In this document: piece by piece, positions 62,853 to 64,000 of the stretch | Numbering within the stretch: the stretch's first letter is position 1 | Layout: the number at the start of each line of letters is the position of its first letter | Translations under genes and position numbers: made by a program | Source: Yoonia sp035117555 | GTDB lineage: Bacteria; Pseudomonadota; Alphaproteobacteria; Rhodobacterales; Rhodobacteraceae | Assembly: GCF_035117555.1 (NCBI RefSeq) | Contig: NZ_JAYKPK010000003.1 | Span: 1-64,000, forward strand | Direction of reading: 5' to 3' | DNA: 64,000 bases | The notes under the pieces: model-generated | Database searches by the model: none | What the model was told of the DNA's origin: nothing | Seen by the model: only the letters and a program-made list of their open reading frames with translations

Positions 62853-64000
62853 CATGCCAGGGCAAAAAATAACCGAGACTTGCACATTATCTGCTGAGAC
62901 AGGTCGGGCAGCGCGTCCCGATCCAAGGGCGAAATTCATTCGTCAGTTTGGTCGCGATTGCAGCGGTGGCATTGCGATCATGGCCGCGCTTTTGATGCCG
63001 GTACTGACACTTGGGCTCGGGCTGGGTGCGGAAACCGGATATTATTACATGACGCAGCGCAATCTTCAGAACGCTGCCGATCTGGCGGCGCATGCCGGCG
63101 CTGTCAGGCTGCGTGCAGGGGACGATGAAGCTGCAATTCGTGCCGCCGCGCTTCACGTGGCAAAAGCAGCAGGGTTTGTCGAAAGTGACGGCTTTTTCGA
63201 TGTCAATGTCCCGCCCGAGACCGGACCGAATACTGGAAACCCGGCGAGTGTTGAGGTTCTCGTGACAAAAAGCCAGACACGGTTTTTTTCTGCGATAATC
63301 AACAGTGAACCGGTTCTTATTAACGCGAGGGCTGTTGCAAACGTCTTCTCCTCCGGGTCGTCAGCCTGTGTTCTGGCGCTTTCGCGCACCGACAGTCGCG
63401 CCGTCACGGTCAGCGGATCGACAGATGTCTCGCTCGACGGTTGCGATGTCGCATCGAACTCCAATGCGTCGGACGCCTTTTGGATGAGCAATTCTTCTGC
63501 GCGGCTGACGGTGGATTGTATCCAATCCGTTGGTGGCACCGTGAGCAATCATCAACTTATTCTTCAAGAATGTGCAGCCCCTAAGGAAAATGCGCCCGTC
63601 GTCCGAGATCCTTATGCTGATCTTGCAGAGCCTGAAACATCCATTCCTTGCGAAAGCAATGTCAATGTATCGGTCTTTAACCCGACGCAACCCCACCCAA
63701 GCGGTATGCCCGCGATGCGGATTTGCGGGGGGCTCGATATCAAGTCGAAAGTCGTTTTCAATCCGGGGCTTTATATCATCGATGGTGGTGACCTGACGAT
63801 GAATGCAAACGGTGATGTGTCCAGTGCCGATGTCGGATTAACGGCTGACGGCGTCACCTTTTTCCTGAAAGGAACATCGACGCTTAAATTCAACGGGAAT
63901 GGGAACTTGAATATCCAATCGCCGTCTTCGGGACCATATGCCGGAATTTTGTTCTTTGCCAGCCGTAGTCAGACAGGGCTGACGCATGAAATCCGTGGAA
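62853..64000 (+). CDS. tadG: Pilus assembly protein TadG-like, cut by the window edge
   Basis: The frame is open to the last base (382 codons seen). The protein has the TadE/G-type start CSGGIAIMAALLMPVLTLGLG with one membrane helix, YYYMTQRNLQNAADLAAHAGA, then a long Ser/Asn/Gly-rich region (from about 170) that looks like repeated beta strands, as in the Tad proteins of alphaproteobacteria. ATG 62853 with GAGGGATGAATTG upstream. The 3' part is outside the window, so full length is unknown. Confidence 0.88.

Overview
The window looks like a chromosome segment of an alphaproteobacterium of the Rhodobacteraceae/Roseobacteraceae type (relatives such as Rhodobacter, Loktanella or Yoonia). The pointers are the gene block murA–DUF2948–hisD–UPF0262–infA–maf, a dcw cluster behind a long leader, a DUF1127 gene followed by CCUCCUCCC-loop RNAs, a TRAP transporter and a Tad pilus locus. 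Genus-level placement is inference.

Layout. (1) 1–4840: a visibly more AT-rich segment with a small unknown protein, a GYF-domain membrane protein, a PcfJ-like protein and a tyrosine recombinase. It ends against the 3' end of tRNA-Phe and is probably one end of an integrated island. (2) 4990–11425, minus strand: housekeeping block yacG, RNase E/G-like, maf, infA, LMW phosphatase, UPF0262, hisD, DUF2948, murA and an unlisted 49-residue ORF. tRNA-Thr follows. (3) 11725–20934: MYG1, a complex I accessory subunit, M29 aminopeptidase, uvrB, LysE with a divergent Lrp regulator, a GT25 glycosyltransferase, a seven-hairpin sRNA array behind a DUF1127 gene, mrp and a GNAT enzyme. (4) 20935–30617: a long mraZ leader with an UpsM-like terminator, then mraZ-rsmH-ftsL-ftsI-murE-murF-mraY-murD. 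The dcw cluster breaks off after murD; ftsW and murG do not follow.

(5) 30759–33657: a glycosyltransferase and an MsbA-like exporter, probably envelope polysaccharide or lipid functions. (6) 33692–41937: two divergent operons around an IclR regulator. One encodes thiolase, acyl-CoA synthetase and a double DUF296 protein; the other encodes TRAP DctP-Q-M and an SDR. Together they suggest uptake and CoA-dependent breakdown of an organic acid. (7) 42056–49014: SDR enzymes, an HxlR regulator, an unusual ATP-grasp plus papain-like protein pair, and a 3-methyladenine DNA glycosylase. (8) 49375–64000: an eight-PAS hybrid histidine kinase, a LuxR-type response regulator and a Tad (Flp pilus) locus, running off the right edge inside tadG. 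No secretin (CpaC) or CpaD gene lies between cpaB and cpaE.

The least described parts are the ATP-grasp/papain-like pair (44595–47971), the seven-member CCUCCUCCC hairpin array (18590–18890) and the secretin-less Tad layout.
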